This document shows positions 1-5,173 of a stretch of DNA of 5,208 nucleotides, in pieces. Under the pieces are notes generated by a model. It worked only from the letters and a program-made list of their open reading frames with translations, did no database searches and had not been told where the DNA came from. Source of the DNA: Giesbergeria sp. GTDB lineage: Bacteria > Pseudomonadota > Gammaproteobacteria > Burkholderiales > Burkholderiaceae_C. The stretch spans positions 1-5,208 of the forward strand of contig JAGNUJ010000117.1 in the NCBI GenBank assembly GCA_017987055.1, in the 5' to 3' direction. Both the position numbers and the translations under genes were made by a program. How positions within the stretch are numbered: position 1 is the stretch's first letter; every line of letters begins with the position of its first letter.

Positions 1-350
1 CGATTGCCGCCCAAGGCGTCAAACCGGGCTTGGTGTTCAACCCGGCCGAGCCGCTGGATGTGCTCGACTGGGTGATTGACGACATCGACCTGATTTTGAT
101 CATGAGCGTCAACCCCGGCTTTGGCGGCCAGAGCTTCATTGACTCGGCGCTGCGCAAAATTGAAGCGGTGCGCAAGCGCATTGATGCCTGCGGCAAAGAC
201 ATTCGCCTCGAAGTCGATGGCGGTATCAAAGAAAACAACATCCGCCGCGTCGCCGATGCGGGAGCCGATACCTTTGTCGCTGGCAGTGCTATTTTTGGTA
301 AGCCCTCGTACCAAAGCGTCATCGACACCATGCGCAGCGCGCTGGCTTAA
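1..350 (+). CDS. rpe: ribulose-phosphate 3-epimerase, C-terminal part (5' end outside window)
   Basis: The enzyme interconverts D-ribulose 5-phosphate and D-xylulose 5-phosphate in the cytoplasm, in the pentose phosphate and Calvin cycles. The reading frame is open from base 3, giving 115 visible codons, roughly the second half of a protein that is usually about 225 residues. Seen directly: the strand segment [12 protein letters not shown], the glycine-rich phosphate-binding loop [13 protein letters not shown], and [12 protein letters not shown], which contains the family's catalytic Asp in the VDGG context. A second phosphate-binding stretch, FVAGSAIFG, lies near the C-terminus. These motifs occur in the order expected for a TIM-barrel epimerase. 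The stop is TAA at 348-350, followed by a terminator and then gph on the same strand. The gene is truncated only by the window edge, and nothing in it looks degenerate. Confidence 0.96.
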   Translation, partial: IAAQGVKPGLVFNPAEPLDVLDWVIDDIDLILIMSVNPGFGGQSFIDSALRKIEAVRKRIDACGKDIRLEVDGGIKENNIRRVADAGADTFVAGSAIFGKPSYQSVIDTMRSALA

Positions 351-376
351 ATCGTTTTTTTTCTCTCTCTTCCCCC

Positions 377-400
377 AGGCCCTTGACGGGGCCTTTTTTT
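377..400 (+). terminator. intrinsic terminator after rpe
   Basis: A 6-bp perfect stem, AGGCCC (377-382) with GGGCCT (389-394), encloses a 6-base loop and runs into seven T residues (394-400). It begins 27 bases after the rpe stop and ends 11 bases before the gph start codon. A pyrimidine-only tract (355-376, T8 then CT repeats then C5) lies just upstream. The stem is short but GC-rich, so at least partial termination is likely. Confidence 0.8.
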
Positions 401-411
401 ATGGTTTTTTT

Positions 412-1110
412 ATGATTGCTTTGCCCCTTGACTGCACGGCGCTGGATGGTGCCATCGTTGACCTAGACGGCACGATGGTCGATACCTTGGGCGACTTTGC
501 CCAAGCGCTCAACCTCATGCTGGCCGACTTGGCTCTGCCGGCGATTGCCCCGCCGGCGATTGCCAACATGGTTGGCAAAGGCTCGGCGCATTTGCTGCGT
601 TTGGTGCTCAATCATGCTCTAGCCCAACAGGGGCGGGCGCTGACAGCTCCTGAAATAGAAGCGCTGAATGTCCGTGCATGGCCGATTTATCAGCAGCACT
701 ATTTGCGCATCAACGGCCAGTTCGCCACCGTTTACGCTGGCGTGCCCGAGGGCTTGCAGGCACTGCGCCGCGCCGGCCTGCGCTTGGCCTGCGTCACCAA
801 CAAACCGCTGCCCTTTGCCCTGCCACTGTTGCGCGCCAAGGGGCTGGAGGGGTTTTTTGAGCACGTCTTTGGCGGCGACAGCTTTGAGAAAAAAAAGCCC
901 GACCCGCAGCCGCTGCTGAAGACCTGCGCGGCGCTGGGCACAGCGCCAGCGCGCACGCTGATGGTGGGCGACTCCAGCAACGACGCCCAAGCCGCGCGCG
1001 CCGCCGGTTGCCCGGTGGTGCTGACCACCTACGGCTACAACCACGGCCAGCCGGTGCGCGCGGTGGACGCCGATGGCTGGGTCGATTCGCTGGTCGATTT
1101 GCTGGCCTAA
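412..1110 (+). CDS. gph: phosphoglycolate phosphatase, HAD superfamily
   Basis: The enzyme hydrolyses 2-phosphoglycolate to glycolate, clearing a by-product of DNA end repair and, in autotrophs, of Rubisco oxygenation. The 232-residue protein has all four HAD motifs. Motif I is DLDGT (residues 17-21, nucleophile Asp17 and acid/base Asp19). Motif II is VTNK (Thr129). Motif III is the lysine run before PDP (160-165). Motif IV is VGDSSNDAQAA (Asp187 and Asp191). The helical cap lies between motifs I and II. ATG 412 is chosen because it sits 16 codons before the motif I nucleophile and the next in-frame ATG (475) falls inside motif I. The frame stays open upstream, but only through rpe and terminator sequence. 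No Shine-Dalgarno sequence precedes the start; it is preceded by T-rich terminator tail. Gph is well supported by the rpe neighbour, but related HAD phosphatases with other substrates cannot be fully excluded. Confidence 0.92.
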   Translation: MIALPLDCTALDGAIVDLDGTMVDTLGDFAQALNLMLADLALPAIAPPAIANMVGKGSAHLLRLVLNHALAQQGRALTAPEIEALNVRAWPIYQQHYLRINGQFATVYAGVPEGLQALRRAGLRLACVTNKPLPFALPLLRAKGLEGFFEHVFGGDSFEKKKPDPQPLLKTCAALGTAPARTLMVGDSSNDAQAARAAGCPVVLTTYGYNHGQPVRAVDADGWVDSLVDLLA

Positions 1111-1116
1111 AACAGC

Positions 1117-1178
1117 AAAATAGTAGTCAAAATGGCCTCTAGCCCAATAGATACGGGCGCTAGTAGCTATCAATTTTT
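1117..1178 (-). repeat. Comamonadaceae-type intergenic repeat, copy 1 (minus orientation)
   Basis: Read on the minus strand, this stretch aligns with 4337-4397 along its length. Shared blocks are a leading run of five A residues, ATAGCT, CTAGCGC, CGT and TAGAGGCC, with scattered substitutions between them. Internal dyad: CTAGC (1139-1143) pairs with GCTAG (1159-1163), extended by C/G pairs with a small bulge. From memory, very similar elements (ATAGCTGCTAGCGC...GCTAGAGGCCAAAAT) are dispersed through Acidovorax, Rhodoferax and related genomes; this was not checked by a search. The element fills the gap between the convergent gph and kinase genes and overlaps the kinase 3' end. Confidence 0.82.
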
Positions 1179-3179
1179 CGGTATGCTGGCTTCTCGTTCT
1201 AAGCGGCGACGATGCTCGACGCAGATATTCAAGCGGGCATTGGCGGGCTTGGCGCATTCGCTGTAAACACAGGCGCTGCGGGTGAAGAAATTGGTGTCGG
1301 TACACAGCTGCTTGTTCGGTTCGCTGCGTGGTTTGGGTTCTGGCTGCGCTGGCGGCACAGGTGCGGGTGCAGGCGCAGACGTTGGTGCGGTGCCTGGCGC
1401 GGGCGTGGCTTTGGGCTTGCGTTTGGGGGCGACAGGTGCCGTTGCCGCTGCGGCGCCGATGGCACCGGCGGCACCGGCGGCACTGGCCGCTTCTGTCACT
1501 TCGACGAAAGCGGGGGGCGCACCTGCTGGCACTGCCGGCGCTGCGCCGTCGTCTGGGACGTCGTGGTTCTCTGTCGGCGTTGGCTCTAGCGCCTTGGTCG
1601 CGGCGATTTCTGGTTCCGCCATCTCGGTGATCATGGTGTCTGGCAGCGGTGCGGGAGCGCGCGCTAGCCATCCGTAGCTCAGTGCAGCGCCCAGTAGCAG
1701 CGCGGCCGCGATTGCCCACATGCCCGTGCGCCGCGCTGGTTTGGCGCGCTGCGAGGGCGGCGTCACCGGCGTCTCTGGCGTAAATCGTGTCGGGGCGGAT
1801 GTGGTTTTGGGGTGCGCGGCGCGGTGCGGCCCCAAGTCCTCCATCAGCAGTGTGTCGCCGGCCTCCATAAAGATGGTTTTTTCAGCGCTGTCTGCGGTGT
1901 TGTTGTTGCTGTTGCTGTTGTTGCCTGCGCTGCGCGGCGCGGCGTCATCAACGATGTCGGCGGCGCTGGCGTGCCCGAGGGGTTCTGGCAGCACCGGGGC
2001 GATGGCTGGCAAGCTGTCTGCTCGGCCAGGGGCGGGCGGCGGCGCTAACGGGGCCGGTGCCGATAGCGCGGCTTCGGGCGCTGGCTTGCGCCGTGGGCTA
2101 TGGCGGCTGCTCAACTGTCCCAGCAAGGCGTCCGTCAAATCCACCGTCGGCGTCACCAAGCCCGGGCCGGGCTGGTCGGTCGGCTCGACCCAGATATCGC
2201 CCAGCTCGGCCCGAAAATCAAAATACTCCAGCGCTGCTGGCGGCGACACCATGCCCATCGTCTGCAAGAAAGCATCAATGCTTTGCGGTCGATCTTGCGG
2301 CTGTAGCGCCAGTGACTGCGCAATAGCCGCCACAAAGCGCGGCGAATAGGCTTGGCCAAATTGGCTTTGCACCGTTTTGGCCACGCGGGTAAACGGCACC
2401 ATGCGGTCGCGGATGGAGCGCAGCGTAGACGGCAGCGGCGTGTCGTTGCACAGGCAGCCATGCACCACGGCAGCGAGCGAATACAAGTCGCTCCAGGGCC
2501 CTTGTTGTAACTCGGCATCGCCGTCGGCGTACTGCTCAATTGGCGCGTAGTTGACTTTGAGCACGGCGGTGTGCTTGTGGTCGCGGTCGTTGATAGCGTG
2601 GCGCGCAGCGCCCAAGTCCAACAGCACCGGCGGGCCCGTGTCTTGCAAAAAAATGTTGTCGGGCGAGATATCGCGGTGCAGCGTTTGGCTCTCGTGCAGC
2701 GTGCGCAGCGCGCCCAGCACCGACCACAGCACTTGGCGCAGCCATGCCTCGGGCGGCGGTGCGCGCATTTGCGTGCGCGCTTGCTTTAAGGTCATGCCTT
2801 CGTACAGTGGCATCACCATATAAGCGGTGTTGTGCGCTTCCCAAAAGCGAAACACCTTCACCAGCGACGGGTGGTCAAACTGCGCCAACAAGCGCGCCTC
2901 GCCAACAAAAGATTTCAGGCCAGACTGAAACGCCGACTCGTCACTGAGCGTGCGCACCGACACCGACAGCCCCTCAGCGCGCCCGGCCAGCGCCAGTGGT
3001 AAATATTCTTTGATGGCCACGGCGCGGTGCAGCGAGTGGTCAAACGCTTTGTAAACCACGCCAAAGCCGCCCACTCCCAAAATCGACAAAATCTCAAACT
3101 CTGCCAAGCGCGTGCGCGGCGAAAGCGCGTCAGCATGAGGCGCATTTTTCGCACTGGCAGAAGGGGGAGTTTCGGTCAT
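1170..3179 (-). CDS. membrane-anchored serine/threonine protein kinase with periplasmic Cys tail
   Basis: A Hanks-type kinase of 669 residues. Residue numbers are from ATG 3179. Kinase domain (about 25-310): glycine loop LGVGGFGVVYK (34-44), ATP-anchoring Lys57 in VAIK, catalytic loop HRDISPDN (168-175), DLG in place of DFG (188-190), APIEQY (212-217) at the APE position, and WSDLYSL (229-235). The catalytic residues are present, so activity is expected. A low-complexity Ala/Pro linker with an Asn/Ser run (420-427) follows. One transmembrane helix spans about 487-505 after basic residues. A roughly 115-residue Pro/Ala-rich, presumably periplasmic segment then ends in four cysteines (626, 637, 642, 653). 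The start is uncertain: a TTG at 3212 would add 11 residues, and neither start has a clear ribosome binding site. The gene converges on gph and diverges from rlmJ, with no cognate phosphatase or FHA protein in view. Substrate and signal are unknown. Confidence 0.9.
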   Translation of the reverse strand: MTETPPSASAKNAPHADALSPRTRLAEFEILSILGVGGFGVVYKAFDHSLHRAVAIKEYLPLALAGRAEGLSVSVRTLSDESAFQSGLKSFVGEARLLAQFDHPSLVKVFRFWEAHNTAYMVMPLYEGMTLKQARTQMRAPPPEAWLRQVLWSVLGALRTLHESQTLHRDISPDNIFLQDTGPPVLLDLGAARHAINDRDHKHTAVLKVNYAPIEQYADGDAELQQGPWSDLYSLAAVVHGCLCNDTPLPSTLRSIRDRMVPFTRVAKTVQSQFGQAYSPRFVAAIAQSLALQPQDRPQSIDAFLQTMGMVSPPAALEYFDFRAELGDIWVEPTDQPGPGLVTPTVDLTDALLGQLSSRHSPRRKPAPEAALSAPAPLAPPPAPGRADSLPAIAPVLPEPLGHASAADIVDDAAPRSAGNNSNSNNNTADSAEKTIFMEAGDTLLMEDLGPHRAAHPKTTSAPTRFTPETPVTPPSQRAKPARRTGMWAIAAALLLGAALSYGWLARAPAPLPDTMITEMAEPEIAATKALEPTPTENHDVPDDGAAPAVPAGAPPAFVEVTEAASAAGAAGAIGAAAATAPVAPKRKPKATPAPGTAPTSAPAPAPVPPAQPEPKPRSEPNKQLCTDTNFFTRSACVYSECAKPANARLNICVEHRRRLEREASIPKN
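1899..1922 (-). repeat. imperfect AAC/AGC trinucleotide repeat inside the kinase gene
   Basis: Eight consecutive codons, all AAC or AGC on the minus strand, encode NNSNSNNN (kinase residues 420-427) in the linker between the catalytic domain and the transmembrane helix. The tract stands out from the surrounding Ala/Pro-rich coding sequence. Such a tract can expand or contract in whole codons without breaking the frame. Confidence 0.75.
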
Positions 3180-3259
3180 GGATAGGTGGGGCGGCGCGGT
3201 CAAGGCAGGCAAAAAGGAGTGGCTGCAACAGAAAAAAAGCGCCTCTCACCGCTGTTTCG

Positions 3260-3273
3260 CATCATCCATGATG
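3260..3273. promoter_or_regulatory. 14-bp dyad in the kinase-rlmJ intergenic region
   Basis: CATCAT-CC-ATGATG is a perfect inverted repeat (6-bp arms, 2-bp centre). It lies in the 244-bp gap between the two divergent genes, between the candidate kinase -10 (3315-3320) and the kinase start. It could be an operator or chance; I recognise no known regulator consensus. Confidence 0.3.
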
Positions 3274-3314
3274 ACCCTAGAAAAGCAGCAAAAAAGCGCG
3301 TGTATTTGTAAAAA

Positions 3315-3320
3315 AGTATA
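3315..3320 (-). promoter_or_regulatory. candidate -10 element for the kinase gene
   Basis: On the minus strand this reads TATACT, five of six matches to the sigma70 -10 consensus, in a locally AT-rich stretch. No good -35 hexamer lies 16-18 bp upstream (the sequence there is GC-rich). A TG sits two bases before the hexamer rather than the one base of a true extended -10. If used, the leader would be roughly 130 nt. Weak support. Confidence 0.3.
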
Positions 3321-3342
3321 CCCATTGCGCTAAGAAGCGCGT

Positions 3343-3371
3343 TTGACCGGGCGCAAAACAGAGCATAAAAC
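3343..3371 (+). promoter_or_regulatory. candidate sigma70-like promoter for rlmJ
   Basis: TTGACC (3343-3348) matches the -35 consensus at five of six positions. It is followed after 17 bp by TAAAAC (3366-3371), or after 15 bp by CATAAA (3364-3369), each a four-of-six -10 match. This would place transcription start about 45 nt before the rlmJ ATG. The rest of the 3180-3423 gap shows a short GCGC-TAAGAA-GCGC hairpin (3327-3340) and no RNA gene that I recognise. Confidence 0.4.
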
Positions 3372-3423
3372 CACACCCGTGCCACGCCCACTGCCACAGC
3401 GCTGGCGGCTACCATAGCGCCCT

Positions 3424-4335
3424 ATGTTCAGTTATCGCCACGCCTTTCACGCAGGCAACCACGCCGATGTGCTCAAGCACACCGTTTTGATTGCTACTTT
3501 GCAATATCTTTTAGAGAAAGACACCGCCCTGACGGTGCTCGATACCCACGCAGGCGTGGGTTTATACCGGCTCGATGGTGACTACGCCCGCACCAGCGGC
3601 GAGGCCGGCGATGGCATTTTGCGCATGACCATGCGCGCGCCCGGCACGGCTGGTGCCAAGGTGGCGGACGCTTTTGCGCCGGCGCTGCAGCGCTATGTGG
3701 ACATGGTGAGGTCGTTCAACACCGGCTCCAGCATCAAGGTGTACCCCGGCTCGCCCTTCATCATCCAGCGCCTGCTGCGCCCGCAAGACAAGCTCAAGCT
3801 GTTTGAGCTGCACCCGGTCGATTTGAACGCACTGGCTGGCAACGTCGCTCAGCTCAAAGCCGGTCGCCAAGTGGCGGTGTTGGCCGATGATGGTTTTGAG
3901 GGCCCCAAAAAGTTTTTGCCGCCGCCAGCGCGCCGCGCCCTGTTGCTGTGCGACCCCAGTTACGAGCTCAAAAGTGACTACGCTCGCGTGCTGGAGATGG
4001 TGCAAGACGGTTTGAAGCGCTTTGCCACTGGCACTTATGCCGTTTGGTACCCCATCATTGCGCGCCCCGAAGCGCACGACTTGCCGCGTCGCCTCAAAAC
4101 CATGGCGCAAAAAGCTGGCAAGAGCTGGTTACACGCCACGCTGACAGTCAAGTCCAGCAAAATTATGGAAAGCGTTGACGGCCAAACCAAGCGCCCCGGT
4201 TTGCCCGCCAGCGGCATGTTTTTGATCAACCCGCCGCATACGCTCAAAGCGCAGTTGAAAGACGCAATGGTGCAAATGGTCGAGCTGCTCGGCCAAGACA
4301 AGCACGCCACGCACACGCTGGAGAGCGGTAGCTAA
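3424..4335 (+). CDS. rlmJ: 23S rRNA (adenine-N6)-methyltransferase RlmJ
   Basis: The family (formerly YhiR, COG2961) methylates N6 of A2030 in 23S rRNA using S-adenosylmethionine. In E. coli it acts on free rRNA before subunit assembly. The protein has 303 residues against about 280 in E. coli. The N-terminus FSYRHAFHAGNHADVLKHT is the family signature and fixes the start at ATG 3424, even though no Shine-Dalgarno sequence is visible. Other landmarks are the SAM-binding strand DTHAGVG (40-46), YPGSP (107-111), FELHP (127-131), DDGFEG (155-160), and catalytic motif IV as DPSYE (177-181) where E. coli has DPPY. The C-terminal part contains GLPASGMFLINPPHTL, also typical of the family. The gene stands alone: divergent from the kinase and convergent with ompW, from which a bidirectional terminator separates it. 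A constitutive housekeeping role is likely. Confidence 0.95.
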   Translation: MFSYRHAFHAGNHADVLKHTVLIATLQYLLEKDTALTVLDTHAGVGLYRLDGDYARTSGEAGDGILRMTMRAPGTAGAKVADAFAPALQRYVDMVRSFNTGSSIKVYPGSPFIIQRLLRPQDKLKLFELHPVDLNALAGNVAQLKAGRQVAVLADDGFEGPKKFLPPPARRALLLCDPSYELKSDYARVLEMVQDGLKRFATGTYAVWYPIIARPEAHDLPRRLKTMAQKAGKSWLHATLTVKSSKIMESVDGQTKRPGLPASGMFLINPPHTLKAQLKDAMVQMVELLGQDKHATHTLESGS

Positions 4336-4336
4336 T

Positions 4337-4397
4337 CAAAAATCATAGCTGCTAGCGCACGTGTTTAAAAGGATAGAGGCCAAAATAACCTGAAATC
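4337..4397 (+). repeat. Comamonadaceae-type intergenic repeat, copy 2 (plus orientation)
   Basis: Second copy of the element at 1117-1178, in the opposite orientation. It keeps the A5 lead, ATAGCT, GCTAGCGC, CGTGT, GATAGAGGCC and the A-rich tail, while its centre (TTTAAAAGG) differs from copy 1. It begins one base after the rlmJ stop codon. The internal dyad is weaker than in copy 1, so this looks like a degenerate member. Confidence 0.82.
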
Positions 4398-4413
4398 AGT
4401 GGCCTAAAACGTC

Positions 4414-4455
4414 CAGACGAAAAAAATCCCGCCTAGGCGGGATTTTTTTCGTCTG
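4414..4455. terminator. bidirectional intrinsic terminator, perfect 42-bp palindrome
   Basis: The arms are CAGACG, seven A, then TCCCGCC, with centre TA, mirrored without a mismatch by GGCGGGA, seven T and CGTCTG. On either strand this gives an 8-9 bp GC-rich hairpin preceded by A7 and followed by T7, the classical two-way terminator form. It lies 78 bases past the rlmJ stop and 15 bases past the ompW stop on the other strand, so it can serve both convergent genes. Confidence 0.93.
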
Positions 4456-4470
4456 CCCAAAGAGCTGTGC

Positions 4471-5088
4471 TTAGAAGCGCCAGCCCAGACCCACGCCGAC
4501 CAACACCGGGTCAACCTTGAATTTGCCAACTTTGGAGCCGAAAGAAGACACGTCAGTACGGATTTGCACTTTCTTGACATCCAAGTTCAGGTACATGTTC
4601 TTGGCGACCGGAATGTCCACACCGACTTGCAGCGCCAAGCCAAAGCTGTTGTGCTTGACCGAAGGGTTCAGCGCAGCAACGACTGCAGGGTCAAAGTGGA
4701 CGCTAGAGATGCGCGTGTAGTTGACACCGGCACCGACGTAAGGCTTGAACGCGCCCAGATCGGTGAAGTGGTACTGCGCCGTCAGCGTCGGTGGCAAGTG
4801 CTTGAACGAACCAATTTGGCCCAAACCAGCAGCCGACAGGCGCTGCTTTTGTGGCACGGTCAAGATCAGCTCAACCGCAAAGTTCTTGTTGAAGAAGTAG
4901 CTGATGTCAACTTCGGGCAGCCACTTGTTGTTGATGCCCAAGCCCAGACCGGTGGAGTCACCATTGGAGCTGTCCAAATGCACAGCGCGGGCACGCACCA
5001 TCCAAGAACCTTCAACGGCTTCTTGCGCAAAGGCGCTCATCGACATTACGGAGCCAAGCAAAGCGGCAGCAATCGCGGTCTTTTTCAT
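4471..5088 (-). CDS. ompW: outer membrane protein OmpW
   Basis: A small eight-stranded beta-barrel of the OmpW family, thought to pass hydrophobic or small molecules through the outer membrane. The 205-residue precursor starts with a Sec signal peptide: MKK, a hydrophobic core, and an AFA cleavage motif, with predicted cleavage after residue 21 before Gln22. Family hallmarks are visible in order: the FKHLPPTLTAQYHF block, KPYVGAGVNYT, VDIPVAKNMYLNLDVKK, and a final strand VDPVLVGVGLGWRF whose terminal Phe is the usual BAM assembly signal. ATG 5088 is supported by the signal peptide and by GGAAG six bases upstream. The gene is monocistronic: it ends 15 bases before the palindromic terminator, and its own promoter region occupies the right end of the window. 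An FNR-like dyad upstream suggests control by oxygen availability (inference). Confidence 0.95.
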   Translation of the reverse strand: MKKTAIAAALLGSVMSMSAFAQEAVEGSWMVRARAVHLDSSNGDSTGLGLGINNKWLPEVDISYFFNKNFAVELILTVPQKQRLSAAGLGQIGSFKHLPPTLTAQYHFTDLGAFKPYVGAGVNYTRISSVHFDPAVVAALNPSVKHNSFGLALQVGVDIPVAKNMYLNLDVKKVQIRTDVSSFGSKVGKFKVDPVLVGVGLGWRF

Positions 5089-5094
5089 TTTTCA

Positions 5095-5099
5095 CTTCC
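5095..5099 (-). promoter_or_regulatory. ribosome binding site of ompW
   Basis: GGAAG on the minus strand, six bases before ATG 5088, in an A/T-rich context. It is the only convincing Shine-Dalgarno sequence among the four gene starts in this window, and it supports the chosen start. Confidence 0.75.
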
Positions 5100-5110
5100 A
5101 AAAGAAACTC

Positions 5111-5122
5111 GGGAACATTCCC
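5111..5122. promoter_or_regulatory. GGGAA-CA-TTCCC dyad at the ompW transcript start
   Basis: A 12-bp inverted repeat with 5-bp arms, lying just downstream of the predicted start site (about 5124) and ahead of the ribosome binding site. It could be an operator or a small 5' leader hairpin. I do not recognise a matching regulator. Confidence 0.35.
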
Positions 5123-5130
5123 CGATAGCC

Positions 5131-5159
5131 ATTAGAACGAGCAAGGCTTGTGGACGCAA
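5131..5159 (-). promoter_or_regulatory. candidate ompW promoter (-10 and -35)
   Basis: Minus strand: TCTAAT (5131-5136) matches the -10 consensus at five of six positions. TTGCGT (5154-5159), 17 bp upstream, keeps only the TTG of the -35 consensus. The predicted start is near 5124, giving a leader of about 36 nt. A good -10 with a poor -35 is typical of activator-dependent promoters. Confidence 0.55.
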
Positions 5160-5173
5160 TTGACAAGCGTCAA
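5160..5173. promoter_or_regulatory. FNR/Anr-like binding site upstream of ompW
   Basis: TTGAC-AAGC-GTCAA is a perfect dyad with the TTGA-N6-TCAA core of the CRP/FNR family. It differs from the FNR consensus TTGAT-N4-ATCAA by one symmetric change in each half. It abuts the candidate -35, and its centre lies about 42 bp before the predicted start, the class II activator position. E. coli ompW is reported to be under FNR control (from memory). An overlapping alternative dyad, AAGCGT-CAAA-ACGCTT, occupies 5165-5180. Confidence 0.5.

Noticed and set aside
889..897. A8G run in gph containing the A-AAA-AAG heptamer known from dnaX -1 frameshifting
   Set aside because: It encodes the needed lysines of HAD motif III; no obvious upstream Shine-Dalgarno stimulator was seen, and the -1 product would be a Gly/Arg-rich tail without features.
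1460..1490. Tandem GGCACCGGC-like units in the kinase linker
   Set aside because: They encode the Ala/Gly-rich linker and are explained by low-complexity coding rather than a separate repeat element or CRISPR array.
619..1719. Long minus-strand open frame (366 codons) across gph and the kinase 3' end
   Set aside because: Arg/His-rich composition with no recognisable motif; it overlaps two well-supported genes and arises from their GC-rich codon pattern.
1720..2349. Plus-strand open frame antisense to the kinase
   Set aside because: Low-complexity Gly/Ala/Ser translation mirroring the kinase linker codons; no domain and no ribosome binding site.
3200..3415. Minus-strand 71-codon frame with a hydrophobic start, between the kinase and rlmJ
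   Set aside because: No Shine-Dalgarno sequence or family resemblance; it spans the probable promoter region of both neighbours and has an odd composition. A small membrane peptide cannot be strictly excluded.
4564..5163. Plus-strand 199-codon frame antisense to ompW
   Set aside because: It covers ompW almost exactly, and ompW has a full set of signal peptide, family and terminal-Phe features; this frame has none.
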